The notes beneath the pieces were generated by a model, which saw only the letters and a list, made by a program, of their open reading frames with translations, had not been told where the DNA came from and did not search any database. From contig NZ_LMUM01000037.1 of NCBI RefSeq assembly GCF_009765985.1, forward strand, positions 665,507 to 729,506: 64,000 nucleotides of DNA. The letters are read 5' to 3'. The stretch comes from Acidobacterium sp. S8. Lineage in GTDB: Bacteria > Acidobacteriota > Terriglobia > Terriglobales > Acidobacteriaceae. Shown here piece by piece: positions 42,517 through 51,525 of this stretch; position 1 is the first letter of the stretch; each line of letters starts with the position of its first letter. The position numbers and the translations under genes were made by a program.

Positions 42517-43578
42517 CTAAAAGCTTAATCGGTCCAGCTTGGTGACCCGTCCCGTCTTATTCCAGTCGGAGATGTAGATGCTGCCTGCTGAGTTCACATG
42601 GCAACCGTGGGATGCGCTGAATGATGCGAAAGAAATGTTCTGAGGCGGCAGATCATACTTTGCCCATTGAGTCTGGTCAGGATTGTCACCGAGGAAGGCG
42701 ACTGGAACATTGTCTTTGTCGAGAATGACAACTCGGCCTTCGAGTTCTGAGATGACAACGTAATCCCCGTGGAAACCTACCTGACAGGGGCGGCGCAGGT
42801 GCGAGGTTGTTGTGCGAACGAAGTTGCCATCGAAGTCCATGTGCACCATACGGCGATTTTCGCGGTCGCAGACGTACATTAGCGGCTGGTCGTAGCGCGT
42901 GTCGATCGCAATTCCGTGATTGCATTGGAACTTTCCGTCCTCGGTGCCTTTACCTGCGTAGGCTTTTTTGAAGTCGCCTTTTCCATCGAAGCGGAACAGG
43001 CGCGAATCACCATAGCCATTCGCGATCCAGATATCACCATCGGGTGCTGAAAGAGCCGACGTGATGCGCCAGGCATTTGGCTGGTTGAATCCTGCTTCCG
43101 CCGGGGCCTTGATTTTCAGAACAGGAGTGCCATCAGTCTTCATTTTTACAAAGAGCCAGTTTTCGTCAGGCGTACCTTTCTGTACGGTTGCGTAGATGTA
43201 TTCTGTGCCGCCTTCTTCGGTAAGCCACATCGAATGCACCTCAGGAAACTGATGTGCTACCGTCTTTAGAAATAGTCCCTGACGGTTGTAGACAATGATG
43301 CCGGTGGTGCTTTGAGTGCTTACATAGACGTTGCCGCCCTTGTCCGTTACTATGGCGCCATGTGTGCCTCCGAACTGCTCGCCGGCCGGAAGATGGCCGA
43401 ATGCGTCGTCCTTCTTGTAGCGCCACTGCCCATTTCCGGTCACGAACGTCTTCTCATCTGTCGCGTGTGACTGTTCTGCATGCAACATTTCATCCGAAGC
43501 GAGCGAAGCAATGGCCACCGTCCCGCCGCAGGAGGTAAGAAATCTGCGACGTGTCACGGATTCAGATGGTTTCGACAT
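42517..43578 (-). CDS. Tat-exported NHL-repeat (six-bladed propeller) protein
   Basis: The 353-residue protein opens with a Tat signal (TRRRFLTSCGGTVAIASLA, residues 9-27) followed by an NHL/SMP-30-like propeller with repeated GxI/V-x-D-xxGxxYV strands: THGAIVTDKGGNVYVSTQ, HGIAIDTRYDQPLMYVCD, SHGCHVNSAGSIYISDW. It resembles the peptidyl-alpha-hydroxyglycine lyase-like propellers found beside PSD1 proteins in Planctomycetes and Acidobacteriota. Last gene of a four-gene minus-strand group (13 bases after the cytochrome gene). A catalytic or carbohydrate-binding role at the cell surface is possible; no metal-site signature is certain. Confidence 0.82.
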   Translation of the reverse strand: MSKPSESVTRRRFLTSCGGTVAIASLASDEMLHAEQSHATDEKTFVTGNGQWRYKKDDAFGHLPAGEQFGGTHGAIVTDKGGNVYVSTQSTTGIIVYNRQGLFLKTVAHQFPEVHSMWLTEEGGTEYIYATVQKGTPDENWLFVKMKTDGTPVLKIKAPAEAGFNQPNAWRITSALSAPDGDIWIANGYGDSRLFRFDGKGDFKKAYAGKGTEDGKFQCNHGIAIDTRYDQPLMYVCDRENRRMVHMDFDGNFVRTTTSHLRRPCQVGFHGDYVVISELEGRVVILDKDNVPVAFLGDNPDQTQWAKYDLPPQNISFASFSASHGCHVNSAGSIYISDWNKTGRVTKLDRLSF

Positions 43579-43591
43579 GAGTTGCTCCCTA

Positions 43592-45073
43592 TTAGAAGAT
43601 GAGTTTCTGTTTCAGTGTCGGAGTATTCGCTGACGCCGGCGTGATCCTTGTGTTTGCAACATAAAGATGTTCCATCTTCGGCATGGAGGCGATCGTCCCA
43701 AGCATTGCAGATGTAACCTGCGTTCCCAGTAGATTGATGGATTGCAAGTACGCGAGGTCATGCAATCGCTTGACTCCATCGTCTGTGACGCGAGTGTGTG
43801 AAAGCCGAAGAAGGCGAAGATTTTTCATGCTGGCAATGAGATCACTGGAGTGATCGCTGATGGAGGTGCCAGAGAAGTCGGCAGTCCTGATCTGTTCAAG
43901 AACTGGTTTGAAAGATGCGAGGTCGCGATCCCCAAACTTTTCACCGGCAAGTGAGGCATTCAAGCTGAGCATTGCGGAGGTTCGAGACTCATATTGCAGG
44001 AGATCCGGATAGCGCTTCTGAAGGGCAGCTACATCTGCAGCGTGCGTGGAGCGGGACTTATCCGCAATGGAAGGATCGTACTCCGGTAGTTCAATTTCTT
44101 TGAGCGCGGCTGCAACGTTGGTGGGTGCGCCCTGAACTGCATTCAGTGGAGAAGTCTCACTCGCTCCAGCTTCGATCCATGCTTCGATTGTTTTGATCTC
44201 GTCTGGGGTGAGTCGCTGTTTGTCCGAAGGCGGCATGGCGTTGTCGTCTGTCTGCGGGAGATTGATGCGATGAAATAGCTCGCTGCCGGCTATATTGCCG
44301 GCTTTAATGACGGCGCCGTGCTTGCCACCCCGCAGGATTGCTTTGTAGCTATCCAGACGTAACTTTCCTCGCTGCTTGTTGCGGCCATGGCAGGAATAGC
44401 AGTTCTTCGCAAAGATTGGTTCAACGTGTGCGCCATAGAATGTGTTGCGAGCGACAACTGCAACGGTGGTTGTTGCGCCCGTGGCATTACTGTCGTCGGT
44501 ACTTATGCCGAGTAAGGTTTGCAGAGCAGCGGGCATTCCATCTGTCAGGTGATTCTCGCCTTGCGTAAGTTGACCGCCGCGATAACCTGTCCAGGAAACT
44601 AATGCCACCGTGGTTGCGAGCGCCGCCCAGTAGACGATATTGCCGCGTCGCGATGCTGCATGATCACGAAGTATCCAACACAACCAACATGCCAACGCAG
44701 TGAGCAGCCCTCCCCACATGTGTTGTGTGACGATGCGTCCGGAGTATCCCCCATTGCGGGCAAGCGCCCATCCGAGCGAAGCTGCAAACAGGCTTGCCAG
44801 GAGGCCGAGCATCAGCATGAACTCGACCGAAGCTCTTAGATGGGGAAAGCGTTTATGCCTTCCAACCAGCTCCAGTAGTGGAACCAGATACAGAAGCGCA
44901 ATAGGGAAATGAATTGTCAGCAGATGAAATTTTCCCGCGAATAGCAGCCACGGGGAACGCTCCTGACCGTCAGGAGGAGAAGCCAGAAAAAGAAAGGCGA
45001 GTGCCAGTATGGGCACAAGTATGATCAGTCTATGTCTGCGGGCGGAGATCAGTTGACGTAGTGAGAATTCCAT
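43592..45073 (-). CDS. DUF2231 membrane protein with c-type cytochrome domain and LRR tail
   Basis: The 493-residue protein has four or five membrane helices of the DUF2231 type in the first 165 residues (HLLTIHFPIALLYLVPLLEL). A planctomycete-type cytochrome c domain follows with haem motif C225-Y-S-C228-H229 and AMPPSDKQRLTPDEI around the sixth ligand, and then a leucine-rich-repeat tail (LRLLRLSHTRVTDDGVKRL, LQSINLLGTQVT). It probably carries electrons at the outer face of the membrane in a complex with the PSD1 and DUF1501 proteins. It starts five bases after the DUF1501 gene. This fusion is recurrent in these phyla, but its redox partner is unknown. Confidence 0.87.
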   Translation of the reverse strand: MEFSLRQLISARRHRLIILVPILALAFLFLASPPDGQERSPWLLFAGKFHLLTIHFPIALLYLVPLLELVGRHKRFPHLRASVEFMLMLGLLASLFAASLGWALARNGGYSGRIVTQHMWGGLLTALACWLCWILRDHAASRRGNIVYWAALATTVALVSWTGYRGGQLTQGENHLTDGMPAALQTLLGISTDDSNATGATTTVAVVARNTFYGAHVEPIFAKNCYSCHGRNKQRGKLRLDSYKAILRGGKHGAVIKAGNIAGSELFHRINLPQTDDNAMPPSDKQRLTPDEIKTIEAWIEAGASETSPLNAVQGAPTNVAAALKEIELPEYDPSIADKSRSTHAADVAALQKRYPDLLQYESRTSAMLSLNASLAGEKFGDRDLASFKPVLEQIRTADFSGTSISDHSSDLIASMKNLRLLRLSHTRVTDDGVKRLHDLAYLQSINLLGTQVTSAMLGTIASMPKMEHLYVANTRITPASANTPTLKQKLIF

Positions 45074-45078
45074 CCTTC

Positions 45079-46668
45079 TTACGCAAGCACCTCGCCGACG
45101 ACGCGTGCGGGATTCACCGTGGTTAGTTTCTGTTCCAGTCCCTGATAGGGATAGTTGAGTTTGCGGTGATCGAATCCCAGGGCATAAAGCATGGTGGCGT
45201 GCAGATCGCGCACCTCTACCGGGTCTTTCACGATCTCATAACCCATCGCGTCGGTTTCGCCGTGAGTGTATCCAGACTTTACGCCGCCACCCGCCATCCA
45301 GATGGTGAAGGCTCCGGGGTTATGATCGCGTCCCACAAACGGTGAGCCGCCATTGCGGTTCTCTTTCATCGACGTGCGGCCAAACTCTCCTCCCCATACA
45401 ACCAGAGTGTCCTCCAGCATGCCGCGCTGTTTCAAGTCGTCAAGCAGAGCACCGATGGGTTGATCCGTTTCGCGGCAGCGATCCTGAAAGCCGAGATTAA
45501 GAGCTTCCTTTGCAGCTGCTCCGTGCGAGTCCCAACCCCAGTGGTAAAGCTGAATGAAGCGTACGCCACGCTCCGCAAGTCGACGCGCTACCAGGCAGTT
45601 ATTTGCGAAGCTCGCCTCACCCGGCTTGGCTCCATAGGCCGCAAGCGTGGCGGCGGACTCTTTATGGATATCCATCGTGTCGGTTGCTTCTATTTGCATG
45701 CGGAAGGCCATCTCGTATTGGGCGATACGGCTTACGGTCTCAGGATCGCCGAACTCCTTGTGTTCTTGCCGATTGATCTCATCCACAACGTCGAGCATGC
45801 TGCGCCGAGCCTGTCGAGAGACTCCTTCGGGATTCTTCAAATAGAGCACGGGATCACCGTGGGACTGGCACTGCACGCCCTGATAGACACTGGGCAGAAA
45901 ACCGGAGCCCCACAGTTGCTTGCCGCCGTCCGGCATGTTGCCGCCGGAGATGAGAACGATAAAACCAGGCAGGTTCTGGTTCTCTGTTCCCAAACCGTAC
46001 GTCACCCATGACCCGATGGATGCATAGCCCAGGCGTGCATTGCCTGTTTGTACCAGCAGCTGGGCTGGAGCGTGATTGAACTGATCCGTCTTCATCGATT
46101 TGATGAAGCACAAGTCGTCCACATGCTTTTCGAGATGAGGCAAGCGGTCAGAGATCCACTGACCGCTTTGCCCCGCACGATGAAACGGATACTGCGGCCC
46201 GAGCAGTTTAGGAACACCGGTGATGAACGCGAAACGTTTGCCGGCAAGGAACGACAGAGGACAATCCTTTCCATCCAGATGGGCGAGATCTGGCTTGTAA
46301 TCAAACAGTTCTAGCTGGCTTGGAGCCCCTGCCATGTGCAGATAGATGATGCGTTTCGCCGTCGGTGCAAGCTGAGGAGGAAGTACAGAGAGAGGGTTGG
46401 ATGGGTCGCGTACGAAATCGATGCGGAGATTTCCATCGATGCCGCGATCTGCGGCGTGGAGGGAGCGACATAATTCGGGCAGCGATGCTCCAAGGAACAT
46501 GGTGCCGACACCTGCTGTGAAGTTGCGGAGAAAGTGGCGACGTGTCTGCGCCTGCAGAGAAGCGAACTTCTCCGCCGGGAGCATCCCGGTCAACGCGGCT
46601 CGTTCCGGCTCTTCGGCGATGTGTGGATCGCAGTAGGTCTTCGGATCATCGTAATCGTGTTCACGCAT
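45079..46668 (-). CDS. DUF1501 (sulfatase/phosphatase-like) exported protein
   Basis: The 529-residue protein has a Tat-like signal some 40 residues from the start (TRRHFLRNFTAGVGTMFLGA), as is common in DUF1501. The body has an alkaline-phosphatase-fold pattern: RIIYLHMAGAPSQLELFDYK, MPDGGKQLWGSGFLP, LYHWGWDSHGAAAKEAL, VVWGGEFGRTSM and GRDHNPGAFTIWMAGGG. Members are thought to hydrolyse sulfate or phosphate esters or act with DUF1549/DUF1553 partners. The gene lies seven bases after the PSD1 gene. Length is normal; substrate unknown. The regularity of this gene pair across Planctomycetes and Acidobacteriota supports a joint extracytoplasmic function. Confidence 0.9.
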   Translation of the reverse strand: MREHDYDDPKTYCDPHIAEEPERAALTGMLPAEKFASLQAQTRRHFLRNFTAGVGTMFLGASLPELCRSLHAADRGIDGNLRIDFVRDPSNPLSVLPPQLAPTAKRIIYLHMAGAPSQLELFDYKPDLAHLDGKDCPLSFLAGKRFAFITGVPKLLGPQYPFHRAGQSGQWISDRLPHLEKHVDDLCFIKSMKTDQFNHAPAQLLVQTGNARLGYASIGSWVTYGLGTENQNLPGFIVLISGGNMPDGGKQLWGSGFLPSVYQGVQCQSHGDPVLYLKNPEGVSRQARRSMLDVVDEINRQEHKEFGDPETVSRIAQYEMAFRMQIEATDTMDIHKESAATLAAYGAKPGEASFANNCLVARRLAERGVRFIQLYHWGWDSHGAAAKEALNLGFQDRCRETDQPIGALLDDLKQRGMLEDTLVVWGGEFGRTSMKENRNGGSPFVGRDHNPGAFTIWMAGGGVKSGYTHGETDAMGYEIVKDPVEVRDLHATMLYALGFDHRKLNYPYQGLEQKLTTVNPARVVGEVLA

Positions 46669-46675
46669 CGTTATG

Positions 46676-49600
46676 TCACCTCACAAGGGCTGCATCGAGG
46701 TTGAAGAGAATATTACCTACAGTCGTTAAGCCGGTTATCTCGGCACTGTGAATACTGTGAGTGGAAGACGGATAGTTTGCTCGTACAAGTTTGGCTGAAC
46801 CCTCGTTGCGAAGTGCGCGCTCATAAGCCTGACGCAGCAATGCCAGTTCTCGATCAGTTGGCGAGCGAGAGAGTACGAGTTCGGTCGCGTTGCGGAGCCG
46901 TTCTGTAAGGATATCCTCTCCCGTTCGGTTATCTGCCAGCGGCCGTGGCATGTTCATGACACGCAATGCGAGGGCGGTGGATGCCTCTTGATACACAGGG
47001 TCATTCAAGGTAACGAGAGCCTGCAGGGGAGTGTTTGTCGGGATGCGGCGGGGAAGCATGACATCGCGGTCCGAAGCATCGAAGATCAGGGCGCTCGGAT
47101 ATCCGGAGGTACGCTTCACGAAGGTATAGATTGCGCGGCGATAGCGGTTAGAGCCTGTGGCATCGGTCCACTTTTCCCCGCTGTAGACAGAGTTCCAAAT
47201 GCCGGCTGGTTGAGGCGGCATGACCGGAGGACCACCGACGGTTGTATCGAGGAGACCGCTTGCCAAGAGCGCCTGATCGCGAACCATCTCCGCCGTAAGA
47301 CGTTGGCGCGGGCCGCGCGCAAGCAGCCGGTTCTTAGGGTCACGTGCGAGCAGTTGCGGGGTCTCTACTGCGCTTTGCCGATAGGTTGCACTTGTGACGA
47401 TCTCACGAATAAGCGCCTTCGTGTTCCAGTGGAGATCGTTCTGGAAGTGCAGCGCCAGGTAGTCCAGTAACTCTGGATGGCTTGGTAGTTCTCCAACGCT
47501 TCCAAAGTTCTCCAGTGTTTCTACGATCCCTGTTCCAAATAACTCTTCCCAGTATCGATTTACCGCGACGCGTGCAGTCAGCGGCTGGTCTGGCTGAAAG
47601 AACCACTTCGCCAGCGTCAGGCGGTTCCGTGGCGCTCCCTTTGGAAACTTCGGGAAGATTGCGGGAACGTCCGGCTCGAGGTCAGGGCCAACCTTGGTCA
47701 GGAAGTTGCCGCGTTCAAATTCAAGTGTGGCGCGCCGCTCATACGGCTGTTGTTCGACCATAACCGGAACGGGCACGGTTAAGATGTCGTGAAGTTGATT
47801 GTCCAGTGCGAACAGGTGATCGGTGTTGGCTTTGTGTTGGCCGATCGACTGCGTCCATTTTGTATCGTCACTCACATCGATACGCAACCGCATGATCTTG
47901 GCGGGTTTACTGTCGATATCGCCAACCTGTTTGATGTTTATTTCAACGTGAGCATCCTTCCCAATCGTGACAGGTTCCGCAGGCACCCCAATTATCCATC
48001 GGGCTTGAAAGAGCTTTGGAAGCGCTGCGAATGGACTTGGAATCTCTTCCTGGATTGTGCGCGGGGCAGCGGCGAAGGGGGTCTTCATCGGTGGCGCTGG
48101 TACCGGCGTTGCTTTGTCGACTCTCTTGTCGTGTTGGGGAGTCTTCGCAGCCGAATCTTCATCTGAGCGCAATGCCGAAGTGGGCTTCAGCACAACCTTT
48201 GCTGAGGTGGTGTTGGAAGGATTTTCCTTTGCTGCTGCCCGTGCTCCTGGCTTCTCTGTTTCCGCAAGTGGCTTCTCATCTTCTCGTTCGGCAGCCATCA
48301 GATTATCTTCTGAATCCTGCGCGAAGTAGGCCATGGGAACAGGTTTTTTCTGTCCCTCCGCCGTCACGACAAACACCTGAAGGCGATTGACGATGAAGCC
48401 ATCTTCGGGAGTATGGGATGCCTTTTTCGCGTCAATGGGAGGAACCTGGATGCGCAGCGCGGTAATCTGCGACGAGGGAGATTTGCCGGCTAACTGATAG
48501 ATCGACTGTGCGGGTGTCTCCGGCTTTGCGAAGGCTTCACCGTTTTTCAGGGTGAACGTCTTCGCCGGTCCGTTACGTTTTTCTGCAACTGCCATCTGCG
48601 CGCGCGACTCATCGAGAGTTTTTTTCGCGGAGACGATACTCTCGGCTTTCTGCTCAGCAGGAAGTCGCGTGTTTTTTTTCGCGCTCTCCAAAGCTTTCTC
48701 CAGCGTCGGAACCTTGTCTTTCAGGATGACAAGGTCGTCCGCACTAGCGCTATCAATGGGGAGTTGTTTCCATGCGGATGCTGCCTCCATAGCGCGATCC
48801 GAAGATTCAATGGAATGCACAAGAGAGCGCACATCGTCCTCCAGTTTGTCCGCTGCACCATACTGCGTGTGATCCAAGGGAACGGACAATACGGGAGTAT
48901 CCTCTGTCAGATCGGAATCCCGCTGCGTGTTAAAAAAGGCTAGCGATTTGTAGTAGTCCGTGTGACGGATAGGGTCATACGGATGCGAGTGGCACTGTAC
49001 GCAATTCATCGTGACGCCGCTTGTAACCTGCCAGGTCGTCGCAATCCGATCCATCACCGCAATCATGCGGTATTCTTCATCGTCCGTTCCGCCTTCATCA
49101 TTGTTCGGTGTCAGGCGATGAAATGTCGTTGCAATGCGGTCGTTCATCGTTGCGGTTGGCAGCAGGTCGCCGGCGAGCTGACGAATCAAAAACTGGTCAT
49201 ACGGCATGTTGCTGTTAAATGCGTTGACTACCCAATCACGATACGGCCATACGTTACGTGACAGATCTTTCTCAAACCCCATCGAATCGGCGTAGCGAGC
49301 GAGGTCGAGCCACATACTGGCCCAGCGTTCGCCATATCGTGGTGATGCGAGCAGTCGATCGACCTGTTTCTCGTAACCATTGGAAGAGTTGTCCGCAGCA
49401 AACGCAGCTTCTTCCTGCAGCGTAGGCGGCAGTCCGGTAATGTCGAGCGAAGCACGACGCAATAGCTCAGACTTGCTTGCCTCCGGGGAAGGTGACAGAT
49501 GCTCCTTTTCAAGTCTGGCCAGAACGAAAGTGTCCAGCGGCTGACGAATCCAACCCTTCCGTTGTACTTCGGGTAGAGGTTGTGGTTTTGGTGGTACAAA

Positions 49601-50035
49601 CGCCCAGTAATCGTCGAACTGAGCGCCTTCCTTGATCCACTGGCGCAGGACCCCGATCTGCTGATCGCTCAACCTGGGGCCGTGATAGGGCATGTGTGCT
49701 TCGGAATCATGGGAGAGGACCCGCACCATGAGCTCGGAGCCATTGGGATTCCCCGGAACGATGGTGCGATGTCCACTCTTTCCAGTCCCTAAAGCCTCGT
49801 CCCGGAAGATGAAGGAGACGCCAGCCTTCTGGCGTACTCCGCCATGGCAACCTACGCAATTCTGATTGAGGATGGGGCGTATATCGCGACTGAAGTTGAC
49901 TTGGCCTACGTGGGAGGCAGCTATTTGTCGGCTATGTAGAGCGTGTCTTGCGAAGCCGATCGCAACAATAGCGACAACCAGGGTAGCTACTGAGGTGATC
50001 GTCGCTCGCCGTCGCGAAGGTTCCACGATCTTCAT
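46676..50035 (-). CDS. PSD1 / planctomycete-type cytochrome c protein (DUF1549-DUF1553)
   Basis: This 1119-residue protein starts with a membrane segment (TSVATLVVAIVAIGFARHAL) and a single haem-binding motif C60-V-G-C63-H64 in a planctomycete cytochrome c domain. DUF1549 follows (about 150-400: DTFVLARLEKEHLSPSP, DLARYADSMGFEKD, NCVQCHSHPYDPIRHTDYY), with a second CxxCH there. A variable Lys/Ala/Pro-rich region comes next, then a carbohydrate-binding-like insert, and DUF1553 at the C-terminus (VNRYWEELFGTGIVETLENF, FDASDRDVMLPRRIPTNTPL). First gene of the four-gene group. Family proteins are numerous in polymer-degrading bacteria, yet their reaction is not established. Confidence 0.92.
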   Translation of the reverse strand: MKIVEPSRRRATITSVATLVVAIVAIGFARHALHSRQIAASHVGQVNFSRDIRPILNQNCVGCHGGVRQKAGVSFIFRDEALGTGKSGHRTIVPGNPNGSELMVRVLSHDSEAHMPYHGPRLSDQQIGVLRQWIKEGAQFDDYWAFVPPKPQPLPEVQRKGWIRQPLDTFVLARLEKEHLSPSPEASKSELLRRASLDITGLPPTLQEEAAFAADNSSNGYEKQVDRLLASPRYGERWASMWLDLARYADSMGFEKDLSRNVWPYRDWVVNAFNSNMPYDQFLIRQLAGDLLPTATMNDRIATTFHRLTPNNDEGGTDDEEYRMIAVMDRIATTWQVTSGVTMNCVQCHSHPYDPIRHTDYYKSLAFFNTQRDSDLTEDTPVLSVPLDHTQYGAADKLEDDVRSLVHSIESSDRAMEAASAWKQLPIDSASADDLVILKDKVPTLEKALESAKKNTRLPAEQKAESIVSAKKTLDESRAQMAVAEKRNGPAKTFTLKNGEAFAKPETPAQSIYQLAGKSPSSQITALRIQVPPIDAKKASHTPEDGFIVNRLQVFVVTAEGQKKPVPMAYFAQDSEDNLMAAEREDEKPLAETEKPGARAAAKENPSNTTSAKVVLKPTSALRSDEDSAAKTPQHDKRVDKATPVPAPPMKTPFAAAPRTIQEEIPSPFAALPKLFQARWIIGVPAEPVTIGKDAHVEINIKQVGDIDSKPAKIMRLRIDVSDDTKWTQSIGQHKANTDHLFALDNQLHDILTVPVPVMVEQQPYERRATLEFERGNFLTKVGPDLEPDVPAIFPKFPKGAPRNRLTLAKWFFQPDQPLTARVAVNRYWEELFGTGIVETLENFGSVGELPSHPELLDYLALHFQNDLHWNTKALIREIVTSATYRQSAVETPQLLARDPKNRLLARGPRQRLTAEMVRDQALLASGLLDTTVGGPPVMPPQPAGIWNSVYSGEKWTDATGSNRYRRAIYTFVKRTSGYPSALIFDASDRDVMLPRRIPTNTPLQALVTLNDPVYQEASTALALRVMNMPRPLADNRTGEDILTERLRNATELVLSRSPTDRELALLRQAYERALRNEGSAKLVRANYPSSTHSIHSAEITGLTTVGNILFNLDAALVR

Positions 50036-50728
50036 GTTACAGCTGATATTCCTTGAAGTGGTCTCCGGTACGCGCTTGGAAAGGGTAAAAAGACCGCCCC
50101 ATCATCGCATCAGCAGGCTCGAAGCGAAGGCAGCCATTGTTACTACGGACGCTCTCAAGTGCTTCAGCGGGCTCCTTAACGCCGCCGAAGTAATAGAGCC
50201 CGTTATGAGCGCCTATCCAAAGAAATCGATAAGTCGCTTGCGAAAGAGCTCCCATCCTTTGGGCGGCCGCACCTGTTTGGTAAGGCTGTACTGCAGATAA
50301 CGGACGGTCGAAAGAAAGGGAGCCAAGCGCCAGGTTCAATGAAGTTTGATGAACAGGTGCATCCCATCCTGCCAACCTGAGTGATGAACAGGAGAATATA
50401 TTTATCAGATCTAGTGAACTAATGTCGGGAACAATTGCTTCAATAAAAAAGTTAGGCAACTGTAGCATTCCAGAGGCTTTGCCATATCTGCAACTTCTTT
50501 TCCGCAATTGAAGTCACACCGAGGAAATAAGAAACGACTCACTCCAACCTATTCGCAACACGCTAACCAGTTCAGCGAAGGCTGGCGTCGTGGGTTAATG
50601 GTGCCGTATGTCTTTAACATGGGTCTTGCGGGGGATCGCTAGTAATAAGGAAAGTAACGCACGACCAATACGCGATCATCGATCGAAACCGTTATTGAAA
50701 AAGGATGTTTATTTAAAAAGGCGTGAAA
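50036..50728. other. stretch without a supported gene
   Basis: Long frames exist on both strands (for example 50037-50507, minus) but their composition is not protein-like and neither has a ribosome site or a recognisable motif. The PSD1 promoter should lie here, just above 50035. No other feature was seen. Confidence 0.45.
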
Positions 50729-50745
50729 GCCTCCCCATGGGAGGC
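50729..50745 (-). terminator. terminator behind the tRNA-Phe remnant
   Basis: A seven-base-pair stem (GCCTCCC / GGGAGGC) with a three-base loop lies 35 bases past the tRNA 3' end on the minus strand. It is followed about eight bases on by a T-rich run (CCTTTTTAAAT). It looks like the original tRNA terminator. Confidence 0.55.
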
Positions 50746-50780
50746 TCGTGATGTAGATCTCTTAAGTTGTTGATTCTAAA

Positions 50781-50831
50781 TGGTGGCCAGAGACGGGATC
50801 GAACCGCCGACGCCGGCCTTTTTCAGGGCCG
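50781..50831 (-). pseudogene. 3' half of a tRNA-Phe gene, probable attachment site remnant
   Basis: On the minus strand the sequence reads CGGCC, an anticodon loop CTGAAAAA with GAA, GGCCG, a short variable region, then the T arm GGCGG-TTCGATC-CCGTC, the acceptor TCTGGCC and ACCA with encoded CCA. This matches the 3' half of bacterial tRNA-Phe, with the terminator still behind it. The anticodon loop has eight bases instead of seven, and no D arm or 5' acceptor strand follows above 50831. It is best explained as the half left behind when an element integrated and moved the intact tRNA to its far end. Confidence 0.65.
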
Positions 50832-50906
50832 CCTAGCAAGCGAATTAAGTGGTCTAGAATCAGTGGATATCATTGAGACGATTAGCCTTGTGCCCTCCTC
50901 CTTTTA

Positions 50907-50979
50907 GGATGGTTTAGGACCATTTGGGATGGTTTCGACCGTACGATGGTCGTGTATTGGTCGTGTATTGGTCGTGTGA
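50907..50979. repeat. short direct repeats beside the tRNA-Phe remnant
   Basis: GGATGGTTT occurs at 50907-50915 and 50927-50935, exactly 20 bases apart. A tandem array of 11-base units follows: TGGTCGTGTAT at 50947-50957 and 50958-50968, and TGGTCGTGTGA at 50969-50979. Phased repeats next to a tRNA attachment core resemble integrase arm-type binding sites. No integrase gene is adjacent. Confidence 0.5.
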
Positions 50980-51525
50980 CCCCGACGCTAAGATTCTGGA
51001 CCATTCGATAGAATGAACCGCTCCGCAAAATGGATCGCCACTGAATAGGGCAGACACCAGCACTATGATGCCATCAGTGATGGATGAGCTCATGAAGAAA
51101 TCCGCAGCGCATCAGTTAGTTGCGATCTCTTTTCCAAGAAGCCAGTTTGTCGGCCGCTTGGTGAAGACGTAGACCGATCTGAATAGCTCAATGAGTGCAT
51201 TGCCCTGATATGGAGTGACCGTGTCAACTCTGCGAAGTCTGTGGGTGTCTTTGTAGTTGCTCTTTCTCTTTCTCGAGGACAGAGCGAGTAGCAGCCGGGG
51301 CAGGTTGAGCGACGATTGATCAGTCTGATATTCGCGGGTCGGAACCGCATAATCATGATCCGTCGGGAGCTGCCTCTGACTGTTATCGCGAATCCGGCTG
51401 AGCCTGTCGCATAGGACAAACGAGGGTTCTCCTTCGTGCGTGCTTTGGCTGCTGCCGGCTCTGTGCTCGAAATTGACGGTGATATTCATTGATCGAATTG
51501 TTTTTTGCTTTTGTCTTTCCTGTCG
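50980..51525. other. stretch without a supported gene
   Basis: Overlapping frames on the minus strand (51090-51489) have low-complexity, charge-rich products and no ribosome site or motif. I see no RNA gene or inverted repeat of note. It separates the tRNA-Phe remnant from the IS110 element. Confidence 0.4.

Noticed and set aside
50037..50507. Minus-strand frame of 156 codons above the PSD1 gene
   Set aside because: No motif, no ribosome site, irregular composition; both strands are open here by chance.
51090..51489. Overlapping minus-strand frames of 109 and 125 codons
   Set aside because: No resemblance to any family and no start context.
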